Shown here piece after piece: positions 1 to 5,284 of a DNA stretch of 21,371 nucleotides (its first letter is position 1; every line of letters begins with the position of its first letter). The DNA lies in the IMG/VR virus record IMGVR_UViG_3300023180_000475, positions 1 to 21,371 of that record; one strand, written 5' to 3'. A program made the translations under genes and the position numbers. Under the pieces are notes generated by a model. The model was not told the origin of the DNA and searched no databases. It saw only the letters and a program-made list of their open reading frames with translations. This stretch comes from a virus.

Positions 1-26
1 CAAATGGTTTAACTGAGGAGGAATAA
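1..26 (+). CDS. C-terminal end of an upstream gene (partial)
   Basis: Only the last seven codons and a TAA stop (24-26) are visible, reading NGLTEEE in frame 3. The GAGGAGGAA that codes for the EEE tail also serves as the Shine-Dalgarno site of the next gene, whose ATG is at 29. The same stop/SD arrangement recurs at many other junctions in the window, which is the main reason to believe this frame is a real gene end. Nothing can be said about function. Confidence 0.45.
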
Positions 27-28
27 GA

Positions 29-145
29 ATGAAAATTAGAACGCCACGACGATGTATTGCTTGTAATGTAGTAGTGAATAGAAAATATCCCTATTGCTTT
101 ACTTGTTTAAATGAATTAGAAGATAAAAACGGAGATGAATTGTAA
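29..145 (+). CDS. Small zinc-ribbon protein, 38 aa
   Basis: A 38-residue protein with two cysteine pairs: RRCIACN near residues 9-12 and CFTC near 23-26. This CxxC-x10-CxxC spacing is typical of a structural zinc ribbon. The ATG at 29 follows a strong GAGGAGGAA site. The TAA stop overlaps the ATG of the next gene (TAATG, 143-147), so the two are probably translationally coupled. It is one of a cluster of tiny cysteine-pair proteins in this part of the window. The partner (DNA, RNA or protein) cannot be told from the sequence. Confidence 0.7.
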   Translation: MKIRTPRRCIACNVVVNRKYPYCFTCLNELEDKNGDEL

Positions 146-396
146 TGTATAGTGAACTAGAAAACACAGTTATTCAAGCCCTAAAAAAAGAGTTTGGAAT
201 GATTTATGAAGAAAATGAAGAACATATTGTTATGGAAAAGGTAAGGATTGCTCGTCATCTTTATGAAAAGGCAACCGATGATTTCCGAGTGAATCAATCT
301 GCTCAAAACTACAATCATCTAATTATTGCTATGGTTTCTTTACAATACTGGAATCAAAAGAAAGTTCGTCTATTCTCAACTAGGGAGGACTTTTGA
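145..396 (+). CDS. Hypothetical protein, 83 aa
   Basis: I do not recognise this protein. It is predicted mostly helical and acidic in its first half (EEFG...YEENEEH), ends in a short basic then acidic tail, and has no cysteine pairs or membrane segment. It starts one base before the end of the upstream stop codon and is followed immediately by the ATG of the next gene at 397, so it belongs to a tightly packed operon. Its first 13 bases, ATGTATAGTGAAC, are identical to the start of the gene at 1018. Confidence 0.7.
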   Translation: MYSELENTVIQALKKEFGMIYEENEEHIVMEKVRIARHLYEKATDDFRVNQSAQNYNHLIIAMVSLQYWNQKKVRLFSTREDF

Positions 397-507
397 ATGT
401 GTGGTGCAATTTCAACCCCGTGTGAAACAGAAGGTTGTGAACGATTTACTAAGGAGGTTTATTGCTTTAAATGTAAAGCAAACATGGCTCATCCAACAGG
501 TGTTTAA
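397..507 (+). CDS. Small cysteine-rich protein, 36 aa
   Basis: A 36-residue reading frame beginning MCGAISTPCETEGCERF, with six cysteines; the pattern CxxxxC followed by CxxC (YCFKCK, residues 23-26) could bind zinc. The ATG directly abuts the stop codon of the previous gene, and a GGGAGGA site (383-389) lies a few bases upstream. The following gene begins one base after this stop. The ORF is short, but its spacing, ribosome-binding site and cysteine pattern match its neighbours. Confidence 0.6.
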   Translation: MCGAISTPCETEGCERFTKEVYCFKCKANMAHPTGV

Positions 508-508
508 A

Positions 509-811
509 ATGGATTGTAAAAAATGTCAAGGAACGGGATGGTATAAAGTCCCAAATGTCCGTCTTGAAATTATGGAGAATGTTGAATGTATGGATTGTTT
601 AGCACATGAAAACTTCAAAGACCATTTGAAAGGCGAATTGTCCCGACTTCTAATCAACACAAGCCAACAGAAACTTGCTCAAATTGTAGCACAGTTGATT
701 GTTAATTCAGTTGATAGGAACGAGAATGACGACATTCAACGAATTGAGAGTATAATTCATACGAAAAACACAATGAACGCTCTCACGCTTGCAGAAGCGT
801 ATTCACAATAA
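509..811 (+). CDS. Small protein with DnaJ-like zinc-finger half motif, 100 aa
   Basis: The protein starts MDCKKCQGTGW, which is one CxxCxGxG repeat of the type found in the DnaJ zinc-finger domain, followed by a second pair, CMDC, near residues 29-32. Two such pairs would make one zinc site. The remaining ~65 residues are predicted helical with no J domain, so it is not a full DnaJ. The ATG at 509 is preferred to the upstream ATG at 326 in the same frame because translation from 326 would overlap two other packed genes and the cysteine motif begins right at 509. The tRNA gene follows 15 bases later. It may be a folding co-factor, RNA-binding or regulatory protein; the function is unknown. 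Confidence 0.65.
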   Translation: MDCKKCQGTGWYKVPNVRLEIMENVECMDCLAHENFKDHLKGELSRLLINTSQQKLAQIVAQLIVNSVDRNENDDIQRIESIIHTKNTMNALTLAEAYSQ

Positions 812-826
812 GGAAATGGCTCACAT

Positions 827-902
827 GGGCGTATGGTGTAATAGGATAGCATTTTGGCCTTCTAAGCCGAAGATTCGGGTTCAAATCCTGATACGCCCGC
901 CA
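827..902 (+). tRNA. tRNA-Arg (anticodon UCU), CCA encoded
   Basis: All arms fold: acceptor GGGCGTA (827-833) with TACGCCC (892-898); D stem GTGT/GCAT with two wobble pairs and a GG-containing loop; anticodon stem TTGGC/GCCGA around the loop CTTCTAA with anticodon TCT at 861-863; a four-base variable loop; T stem TCGGG/CCTGA around TTCAAAT. The discriminator is G899 and CCA is encoded at 900-902. There is no intron. It should read AGA, a codon favoured in several genes here (for example 16921-17766) but not in others such as the chaperonin. Confidence 0.93.
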
Positions 903-951
903 TTTTCTGTTGTTGAACCAACTTTTAGACAAGACCGCCGCCATGTTTGGG

Positions 952-963
952 TTTTTTATATAC
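952..963 (+). promoter_or_regulatory. Archaeal TATA box upstream of the 1018 operon
   Basis: The sequence TTTTTTATATAC matches the archaeal TATA box and resembles the element at 2184-2195. It lies about 55 bases before the ATG at 1018; initiation about 25 bases downstream would leave a leader of roughly 30 bases. It sits inside the largest gap of this region (903-1017). It is flanked by short complementary blocks (AAGACC 931-936 with GGTCTT 975-980; GTTGAA 912-917 with TTCAAC 981-986). The T-run might also act as a terminator for the tRNA. Confidence 0.55.
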
Positions 964-1017
964 TCTCGGCTGTTGGTCTTTTCAACCAAACCAATTAAAA
1001 AATAAAGAGGTAATAAA

Positions 1018-1392
1018 ATGTATAGTGAACAAGAAACAATGCAAACCGTGATTCTTAATATCCTTTTGAATCACGAAAGAGTTACGAATGAAGATTGTAA
1101 AAACGCTTTACTTCATGCGAATCTTATTAAGCCAACAACCAATGATATGAATAATACTATTCGTGCATTATTTATTTCCTTGAAAAGATTTTTCAAGGAA
1201 TATGATATTTCGTTGTATGGTGGTTTTTTAGATGTAAAAGATAATGTTAAGTATTACAAAGCAACAGAAGAAGCAGTTGAGTTTTGTAGCAAGATGCTAT
1301 TACAAGAAATGTATGACGAAGATGGACAATTAATTGGGTGTTTCTTTCAACACCCAATTGCACTTAAAAAAGAAAGGATGGAATTAATATGA
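1018..1392 (+). CDS. Hypothetical protein, 124 aa
   Basis: I do not recognise it. It is mainly helical; residues about 1-60 have alternating hydrophobic and charged helices that could be a winged-helix fold, but no clear motif supports this. The ATG at 1018 follows AGAGGTAATAAA. It is the first gene after the TATA box at 952-963 and overlaps the next gene by four bases (ATGA, 1389-1392). The coding sequence contains two perfect 11-bp inverted repeats (1176-1200 and 1332-1359). Its first 13 bases are the same as those of the gene at 145. Confidence 0.75.
   Translation: MYSEQETMQTVILNILLNHERVTNEDCKNALLHANLIKPTTNDMNNTIRALFISLKRFFKEYDISLYGGFLDVKDNVKYYKATEEAVEFCSKMLLQEMYDEDGQLIGCFFQHPIALKKERMELI
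1176..1200. repeat. Perfect 11-bp inverted repeat, 3-base loop
   Basis: TTCCTTGAAAA (1176-1186) is the exact reverse complement of TTTTCAAGGAA (1190-1200), separated by GAT. It lies inside the gene at 1018, where it codes for a stretch around SLKRFFKE. It could form an RNA hairpin or bind a dimeric protein. A rough expectation for any perfect 11-bp stem with a 3-8 base loop in 21 kb of random sequence is about 0.03, more in AT-rich DNA. Confidence 0.6.
1332..1359. repeat. Perfect 11-bp inverted repeat, 6-base loop
   Basis: AATTGGGTGTT (1332-1342) is exactly complementary to AACACCCAATT (1349-1359) around the loop TCTTTC. It lies near the 3' end of the same small gene as the repeat at 1176-1200, about 30 bases before the overlapping start of the next gene (1389). 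It may influence translation or stability of the downstream message. Confidence 0.6.
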
Positions 1393-1637
1393 ATGAAATA
1401 AAACCAAAAGTAGAATTTAGAATAATTGACGCAGAAGATATGCCGCCAATGGTTATATCACAGAATGAAAATGATGAACCGAAGGTGGTGATTAATACTT
1501 ATCACCGACTTTGGTTAAGTCTTAACCGACGATTGATTGCAGGTATCATTGATGCTTTGCCTGAAAAACTAGATATGATTCTCTCTTCATATCTTAGAGA
1601 ACAACGAAACTTTGAAAAAATGGATAGGGAGGAATAA
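1389..1637 (+). CDS. Hypothetical protein, 82 aa
   Basis: Not recognised. Residues about 8-38 look like beta strands (VEFRIIDAE, PMVISQ, PKVVINTYH), followed by two helices (LWLSLNRRLIAGIIDAL and EKLDMILSSYLREQ). No cysteine pair, signal or membrane segment is visible. It overlaps the previous gene through ATGA, and its tail (DREE) is coded by GGGAGGAATAA, which doubles as the ribosome-binding site of the next gene at 1640. Confidence 0.75.
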   Translation: MNEIKPKVEFRIIDAEDMPPMVISQNENDEPKVVINTYHRLWLSLNRRLIAGIIDALPEKLDMILSSYLREQRNFEKMDREE

Positions 1638-1639
1638 AT

Positions 1640-2068
1640 ATGGCTGGAATACAAAAACAATGCATTGTTTGTGATGAATTTTTTATGAGTAGAACGATTA
1701 AGTCGGCAAGGTGGGAGAAAAAATGCCCAACTTGTTATGGGAAACAAAAACAAACAAGTGTTATTGCACAAGCACAAAAGAGACAAAGCAACTTTGATGC
1801 TTCTGTTCGTAGGGATATTGAAAAGTTGTATGCAAAAGTCTCTGACATTGATGTTCTGATAAGTGCAGAAATTAGTAATGCTTTTGCCTCATTATCAGAC
1901 AATCAATTGTTTGATAAAATCCATCAGCAGATGGAACAAACTCTTAGTGAAAGACTCAAAGAAATCAAAGAAGAGAACGATAAGTTCAAAACTAAGATTC
2001 AGAGTCAATTGGTTACTTTGAACAATAAAATTGTAAAAATTATGCAGGAGATGGAAGAAAATGATTAA
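1640..2068 (+). CDS. Zinc-ribbon plus coiled-coil protein, 142 aa
   Basis: The N-terminus has two cysteine pairs, CIVC (residues 8-11) and CPTC (29-32), consistent with a zinc ribbon. Residues from about 50 to the end are strongly helical and charged, with a long likely coiled coil rich in K, E and Q (KEIKEENDKFKTKIQSQL region). The architecture suggests an oligomeric nucleic-acid or protein-binding factor, but no family is recognised. The strong GGAGGAATAAAT site precedes the ATG. The last eight bases overlap the start of the small membrane-protein gene at 2061. Confidence 0.75.
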   Translation: MAGIQKQCIVCDEFFMSRTIKSARWEKKCPTCYGKQKQTSVIAQAQKRQSNFDASVRRDIEKLYAKVSDIDVLISAEISNAFASLSDNQLFDKIHQQMEQTLSERLKEIKEENDKFKTKIQSQLVTLNNKIVKIMQEMEEND

Positions 2069-2174
2069 AGGATTGATTAAAGGTATTGCATATACCGCAG
2101 GTGCATTAGCATTGGGCGGGATTGGCGTAGCCATCGTAGCCCATATTGCAGAACGGGACTACCCTTTGGAGTAA
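2061..2174 (+). CDS. Tiny glycine-rich membrane protein, 37 aa
   Basis: A 37-residue frame starting MIKGLIKGIAYTAG that carries one hydrophobic, glycine- and alanine-rich segment of about 22 residues (IAYTAGALALGGIGVAIVAH) between a basic N-terminus and an acidic tail (AERDYPLE). This is the profile of a single-pass membrane peptide. The ATG lies inside the end of the previous gene, eight bases before its stop, with AGGAGATGGAAGAA upstream as the likely ribosome-binding site. No homologue is recognised; it could be a membrane component of the virion or a lysis/holin-like peptide, both guesses. Confidence 0.6.
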   Translation: MIKGLIKGIAYTAGALALGGIGVAIVAHIAERDYPLE

Positions 2175-2183
2175 GTGGACTCC

Positions 2184-2195
2184 TTTATATACTTT
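2184..2195 (+). promoter_or_regulatory. TATA box of the ubiquitin-like gene
   Basis: TTTATATACTTT fits the archaeal TATA box. It sits just after the stop at 2172-2174 and about 45 bases before the ATG at 2233, leaving room for initiation near 2210 and a short leader carrying the AGGAGATGAT ribosome-binding site. With the terminator at 2478-2520 this defines a single-gene transcription unit. Confidence 0.6.
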
Positions 2196-2232
2196 GGAAG
2201 AGTAGAGAAAACACACATCAGGAGATGATATT

Positions 2233-2439
2233 ATGATTAAGTTAAGAATTATGAATGAAACTGGACACACAGAAGTTGTTCTCGCACAAAGCGAGGTTAT
2301 TGATGAAATTGACCGACACCCTACCCATTGGGTCTTTATTGACGGAGAAATGGTTAGCCGAGAATCTATCGGTGAAATTAACTGGGAAACGGTTCAATCT
2401 GTTGATTTGACTCCCGCAATCGTTGGAGGGTGCTATTGA
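2233..2439 (+). CDS. Ubiquitin-like protein with masked C-terminal GG, 68 aa
   Basis: A 68-residue protein with the look of a beta-grasp modifier: an N-terminal beta hairpin (MIKLRIMNE...TEVVLA), a helix (SEVIDEI), further strands (WVFIDGEMV) and a final strand ending DLTPAIVGGCY. The L-x-P-x-IVGG ending resembles the short prokaryotic ubiquitin-like proteins (Prok_Ub type) that work with E1 and JAB proteins. G65-G66 is followed by C67 and Y68, so a peptidase would have to expose the diglycine. The window also codes for an E1-like enzyme (7765) and a JAMM peptidase (9395). The gene has its own TATA box, an AGGAGATGAT ribosome-binding site and a terminator. The fold and family are inferred from the pattern; a structural search was not possible. 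Confidence 0.6.
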   Translation: MIKLRIMNETGHTEVVLAQSEVIDEIDRHPTHWVFIDGEMVSRESIGEINWETVQSVDLTPAIVGGCY

Positions 2440-2454
2440 AATTAGTGTAATTTC
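2438..2454. repeat. Perfect 7-bp inverted repeat at the ubiquitin-like gene stop
   Basis: GAAATTA (2438-2444) pairs with TAATTTC (2448-2454) around GTG. It overlaps the TGA stop (2437-2439) and is followed by a T-rich stretch. A 7-bp stem alone is expected by chance several times in a window of this size; its position between stop codon and terminator is the reason to list it. Confidence 0.4.
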
Positions 2455-2477
2455 TTTACTCTTCCAAACCGCATTTT

Positions 2478-2520
2478 GGGGGTAGCGTGGGGTTAATCCT
2501 CCCTGCGCTATCCCCTTTTT
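2478..2520 (+). terminator. Strong hairpin plus T-run terminator
   Basis: Bases 2478-2492 (GGGGGTAGCGTGGGG) pair with 2501-2515 (CCCTGCGCTATCCCC) over 15 positions with three G-U wobbles, around an eight-base loop (TTAATCCT). TTTTT follows at 2516-2520. This has the shape of an intrinsic terminator. Archaeal termination normally depends on the T-run, so the long GC-rich stem is notable. It ends the ubiquitin-like transcription unit. Confidence 0.75.
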
Positions 2521-2526
2521 CGGGTG

Positions 2527-2907
2527 ATGCAACCCGATTTGATTAATTTTATCAACCAAAATGGATTAAAAATAATGCTAGACCTTAAAGGATGGAAATT
2601 AGCATCCTGTATTCAGATAAACGGTTTAGCAGTAGTAAAACCTGACTTCTATCCCGCCCGTCATGTCCTCGCTATGGGGACGAGGGGCTACATTTATGCC
2701 GAAGGGCAGACTCGGATTGAATACGCAGGGCAGACATTTTCATCCACAGAAGAATTGCTTTTTTCTTGTGGAAAAGATGCTATTCTGAATTTTAAGGACT
2801 GGGTATTCCTTGAAGAAATGGAGTGGGTAATAACCGATGGAACTAATTGGTTATCTTCTTTCTCTAATCTTTCTGAATTACCTAAACGAAGTAAATATAG
2901 GTGTTAA
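2527..2907 (+). CDS. Hypothetical protein, up to 126 aa
   Basis: Not recognised. The sequence has strand-like stretches (LASCIQINGLAVVKPDF, GYIYAEGQTRIEYAGQTF) and aromatic-rich segments (DWVFLEEMEWVITDGTNWL), suggesting a compact beta-rich protein; three scattered cysteines. The start is uncertain: ATG 2527 lies within the small hairpin CGGGT/ACCCG just after the terminator, TTG 2539 has a GGTGAT upstream, and ATG 2575 has only a weak site. The reading frame ends five bases before the ATG of the ribonucleotide reductase, and its last codons carry that gene's GGTG ribosome-binding site. Confidence 0.6.
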   Translation: MQPDLINFINQNGLKIMLDLKGWKLASCIQINGLAVVKPDFYPARHVLAMGTRGYIYAEGQTRIEYAGQTFSSTEELLFSCGKDAILNFKDWVFLEEMEWVITDGTNWLSSFSNLSELPKRSKYRC

Positions 2908-2909
2908 AC

Positions 2910-4775
2910 ATGACTCAAGCCCCAAACAAAAAGATTTTATCAGACATTACTGTGCATATGAAATACGCAAAATACAACCCTGAACTTCTCCGCCGAGAGA
3001 CTTGGGATGAAATTGTTGAGCGAAACATGGAAATGCACATTAAAACTTATCCCCAATTAGAAACAGACATTAGAGAAGTTTATACTCACTTTGTCAAGAC
3101 TAAGAAAGTTTTGCCTTCTATGCGCTCAATGCAATTTGGCGGTAAGCCGATTGAAATTAGCCCTAACCGTGTTTATAACTGTGCTTATATGCCTATTGAT
3201 ACTCACATCGCTTTTAGTGAAGCCATGTTCCTATTGTTAGGAGGAACAGGTGTAGGATATTCAGTTCAACGACATCATGTTGAATTGATGACTCCTATTC
3301 AACATCCTAACCCAAATCGCCAACGACGATATTTAGTTAATGATTCAATAGAAGGTTGGGCTGATGCAGTAAAAATTCTAATGGAATGTTATACGGGTAT
3401 AAGAACATCTACTCCTACATTTGATTATTCTGATATTAGACCAAAAGGTTCTCTTTTGAAAACTTCTGGCGGAAAAGCCCCAGGCTCACAACCATTAAGA
3501 GAATGTCTTGTTAAAATTGAAGGAATGCTTCAAAACATTCCTAATGGTTCTGTATTGAAACCTATTCAAGCACATGATATTATGTGTCATATTGCTGATG
3601 CTGTTCTTAGTGGGGGTATTCGTCGTGCGGCCATGATTAGTTTATTTTCAGCAGACGACCATGAAATGATTGCTTGTAAATCTGGTAATTGGTGGGAAAA
3701 CAATCCACAAAGAGGCAGGGCAAACAATTCAGCAGTATTGCTACGCCATAGAGTAACTAAAGACTTCTTTATGGATTTGTGGAACAGAATTAAAGCATCT
3801 GGTTCTGGAGAACCGGGAATTTATTTCAATAATGACAAAGATTGGGGAACAAACCCCTGTTGTGAAATTGCTCTCCGACCATATCAGTTTTGTAACTTAA
3901 CTGAAGTAAATGCTTCAGACATTACAGACCAAGCAGATTTAGAATCAAGAGTTTCTGCCGCCGCTTTCCTTGGAACGCTTCAAGCAGGATATACTGATTT
4001 TCATTATCTCCGTGAAGTTTGGCGAAAGAATACAGAAAAAGATGCTTTGCTCGGAGTTTCTATGACTGGTATTGCTTCAAATGTTGTTGAGCATTTAGAC
4101 TTAGAAATGGCCGCCTATGAAGTTAAAAAGGAAAACGAAAAGGTTGCTAAGTTAATTGGTATTAATCCTGCTTCACGAACCACCTGCGTTAAACCTGCTG
4201 GAACGACTTCTCTTGTTCTTGGGACAAGTAGTGGGATTCATGCTTATCACGATGAGTATTATATTCGCCGTCTGCGTGTTGGTAAGAATGAAGCAATCTA
4301 TGGTTATCTCGCAACCAATCATCCCGAATTGGTTGAGGATGAGTTCTTCAATCCGCACGAACAGGCTGTTATTTCAGTTCCTCAAAAAGCACCAGAAGCA
4401 GCAATTACTCGCCATGAATCAGTATTTGATTTATTAGAAAGAGTGAAAAACTTTAGCATTCGTTGGGTTCGTGCAGGACATAATGATGGGTTGAATACTC
4501 ACAATGTTTCTGCTACTATTTCTATTAAAGATGATGAATGGGAAACAGTTGCCGATTGGATGTGGCTTAACCGACATTATTATAACGGACTGTCTGTTCT
4601 TCCATACGACGGAGGCACATATACTCAAGCACCTTTTGAAACCTGCGATAAAGAAACATATGATAAATTGACTGAAACACTACAAGATGTTGATTTGACT
4701 TTGATTCAAGAATTGCAGGATGATACAGACCTTTCAGGCGAAATTGCCTGTGCTGGCGGTGCTTGCGAAATCTAA
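2910..4775 (+). CDS. nrdJ: Adenosylcobalamin-dependent (class II) ribonucleotide reductase
   Basis: Converts ribonucleotides to deoxyribonucleotides using a thiyl radical made with adenosylcobalamin, supplying DNA precursors for replication. The 621-residue protein shows the class II barrel motifs: C91 in VYNCAYMPID, GGIRRAAMISLFSADD at about 235-250, NPCCEIALRPYQFCNL with C317/C318, E319 and C328, and a C-terminal CAGGAC (C614, C619) for re-reduction by thioredoxin or a similar donor. No ATP-cone is seen at the N-terminus. The ATG at 2910 is preferred to the in-frame GTG at 2901 because that GTG is part of the GGTG ribosome-binding site. The length is somewhat shorter than the ~740-residue monomeric Lactobacillus type. 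A B12-dependent enzyme implies cofactor from the host or its surroundings. Confidence 0.93.
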   Translation: MTQAPNKKILSDITVHMKYAKYNPELLRRETWDEIVERNMEMHIKTYPQLETDIREVYTHFVKTKKVLPSMRSMQFGGKPIEISPNRVYNCAYMPIDTHIAFSEAMFLLLGGTGVGYSVQRHHVELMTPIQHPNPNRQRRYLVNDSIEGWADAVKILMECYTGIRTSTPTFDYSDIRPKGSLLKTSGGKAPGSQPLRECLVKIEGMLQNIPNGSVLKPIQAHDIMCHIADAVLSGGIRRAAMISLFSADDHEMIACKSGNWWENNPQRGRANNSAVLLRHRVTKDFFMDLWNRIKASGSGEPGIYFNNDKDWGTNPCCEIALRPYQFCNLTEVNASDITDQADLESRVSAAAFLGTLQAGYTDFHYLREVWRKNTEKDALLGVSMTGIASNVVEHLDLEMAAYEVKKENEKVAKLIGINPASRTTCVKPAGTTSLVLGTSSGIHAYHDEYYIRRLRVGKNEAIYGYLATNHPELVEDEFFNPHEQAVISVPQKAPEAAITRHESVFDLLERVKNFSIRWVRAGHNDGLNTHNVSATISIKDDEWETVADWMWLNRHYYNGLSVLPYDGGTYTQAPFETCDKETYDKLTETLQDVDLTLIQELQDDTDLSGEIACAGGACEI

Positions 4776-4784
4776 GGTGATTAA

Positions 4785-5153
4785 ATGAAACTCTTCAAAT
4801 CGTTTGAAGAGTATTTAGAAACAGTAATATTAATGATTAGAGATTTGTCAGACGACTCTCTTAAAAGAATAAACTTAGCAATAAATGTCTGTGATTCATA
4901 CATGGATGAGAATGAAAAAATGTTTAGACTAAATACTACATTAAAAGAATGTTTTTGGGAAATTGAGGAAGCCATCTTTTGTGGCTTTCACAAATACCTA
5001 ATAGAACAAAGTGCTAAGACTAAAGAGTTGGTTGATTATCATAGAGTCAATTGCGAAGGAATAGATTGTAAAATCTGTAAATCAAAAGAATTAACAATAA
5101 ACAGAATGAGGAATTTAAATGAGAGAACACGACCCAAATTATATTCTCAATAA
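4785..5153 (+). CDS. Hypothetical protein with C-terminal cysteine cluster, 122 aa
   Basis: Not recognised. The first ~75 residues are predicted helical (FEEYLETVILMIRDLSDDSL and so on); near residues 90-98 is CEGIDCKICKS, a cysteine triplet that with a nearby His (H86) could bind zinc. AAGGTGATTAA precedes the ATG as a clear ribosome-binding site, nine bases after the reductase stop. Codons 2-9 contain a perfect 10-bp inverted repeat (4790-4812), so initiation may be affected by a hairpin. The end of the gene overlaps the start of the next small gene at 5119 by 35 bases. Confidence 0.7.
   Translation: MKLFKSFEEYLETVILMIRDLSDDSLKRINLAINVCDSYMDENEKMFRLNTTLKECFWEIEEAIFCGFHKYLIEQSAKTKELVDYHRVNCEGIDCKICKSKELTINRMRNLNERTRPKLYSQ
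4790..4812. repeat. Perfect 10-bp inverted repeat at a gene start
   Basis: ACTCTTCAAA (4790-4799) is exactly complementary to TTTGAAGAGT (4803-4812) with the loop TCG. It begins three bases after the ATG at 4785-4787, where a stable hairpin would lie next to the initiating ribosome. Same three-base-loop design as the repeat at 1176-1200. Confidence 0.6.
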
Positions 5154-5280
5154 GAGAAACAATAAACAAATAGCCACACGATGCCGTGTGTGCGGTGGGC
5201 AACTTATGGTTGCTGATGAAATTAAAAAAGAAATTCACAATAAATGTGATAATGATGATAAAAATGTATATATGATGTGA
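5119..5280 (+). CDS. Small zinc-binding protein, 53 aa
   Basis: A 53-residue protein with CRVC at residues 22-25 followed by GGQL and a third cysteine at 43 preceded by a histidine (H40-N-K-C43). CxxC plus HxxC could make one zinc site. It is basic in its first half and ends in an Asp/Asn-rich tail. The ATG follows GAGGAATTTAA and lies within the end of the previous gene in a different frame. The next gene starts four bases after the stop. No family recognised. Confidence 0.6.
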   Translation: MREHDPNYILNKRNNKQIATRCRVCGGQLMVADEIKKEIHNKCDNDDKNVYMM

Positions 5281-5284
5281 TAAA

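Noticed and set aside
326-508. Start of the DnaJ-finger gene at ATG 326
   Set aside because: It would overlap two packed genes in other frames; the cysteine motif begins at ATG 509, one base after the previous stop.
783-989. Minus- and plus-strand frames covering the tRNA (783-989 and 789-998)
   Set aside because: They run through a well-folded tRNA and the following promoter region, have no ribosome-binding site and no protein motif.
2430-2451. The GGAGGG coding for the GG of the ubiquitin-like protein as merely a ribosome-binding site for a following gene
   Set aside because: The only start in range (TTG 2436) gives a reading frame of four codons, and a terminator follows, so there is no gene for it to serve.
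5263-5277. ATGTATATATGATG as a TATA box for the gene at 5285
   Set aside because: It is only about 10 bases from the start codon and lies within a small coding frame; an archaeal TATA box would need to be some 30 bases or more upstream.
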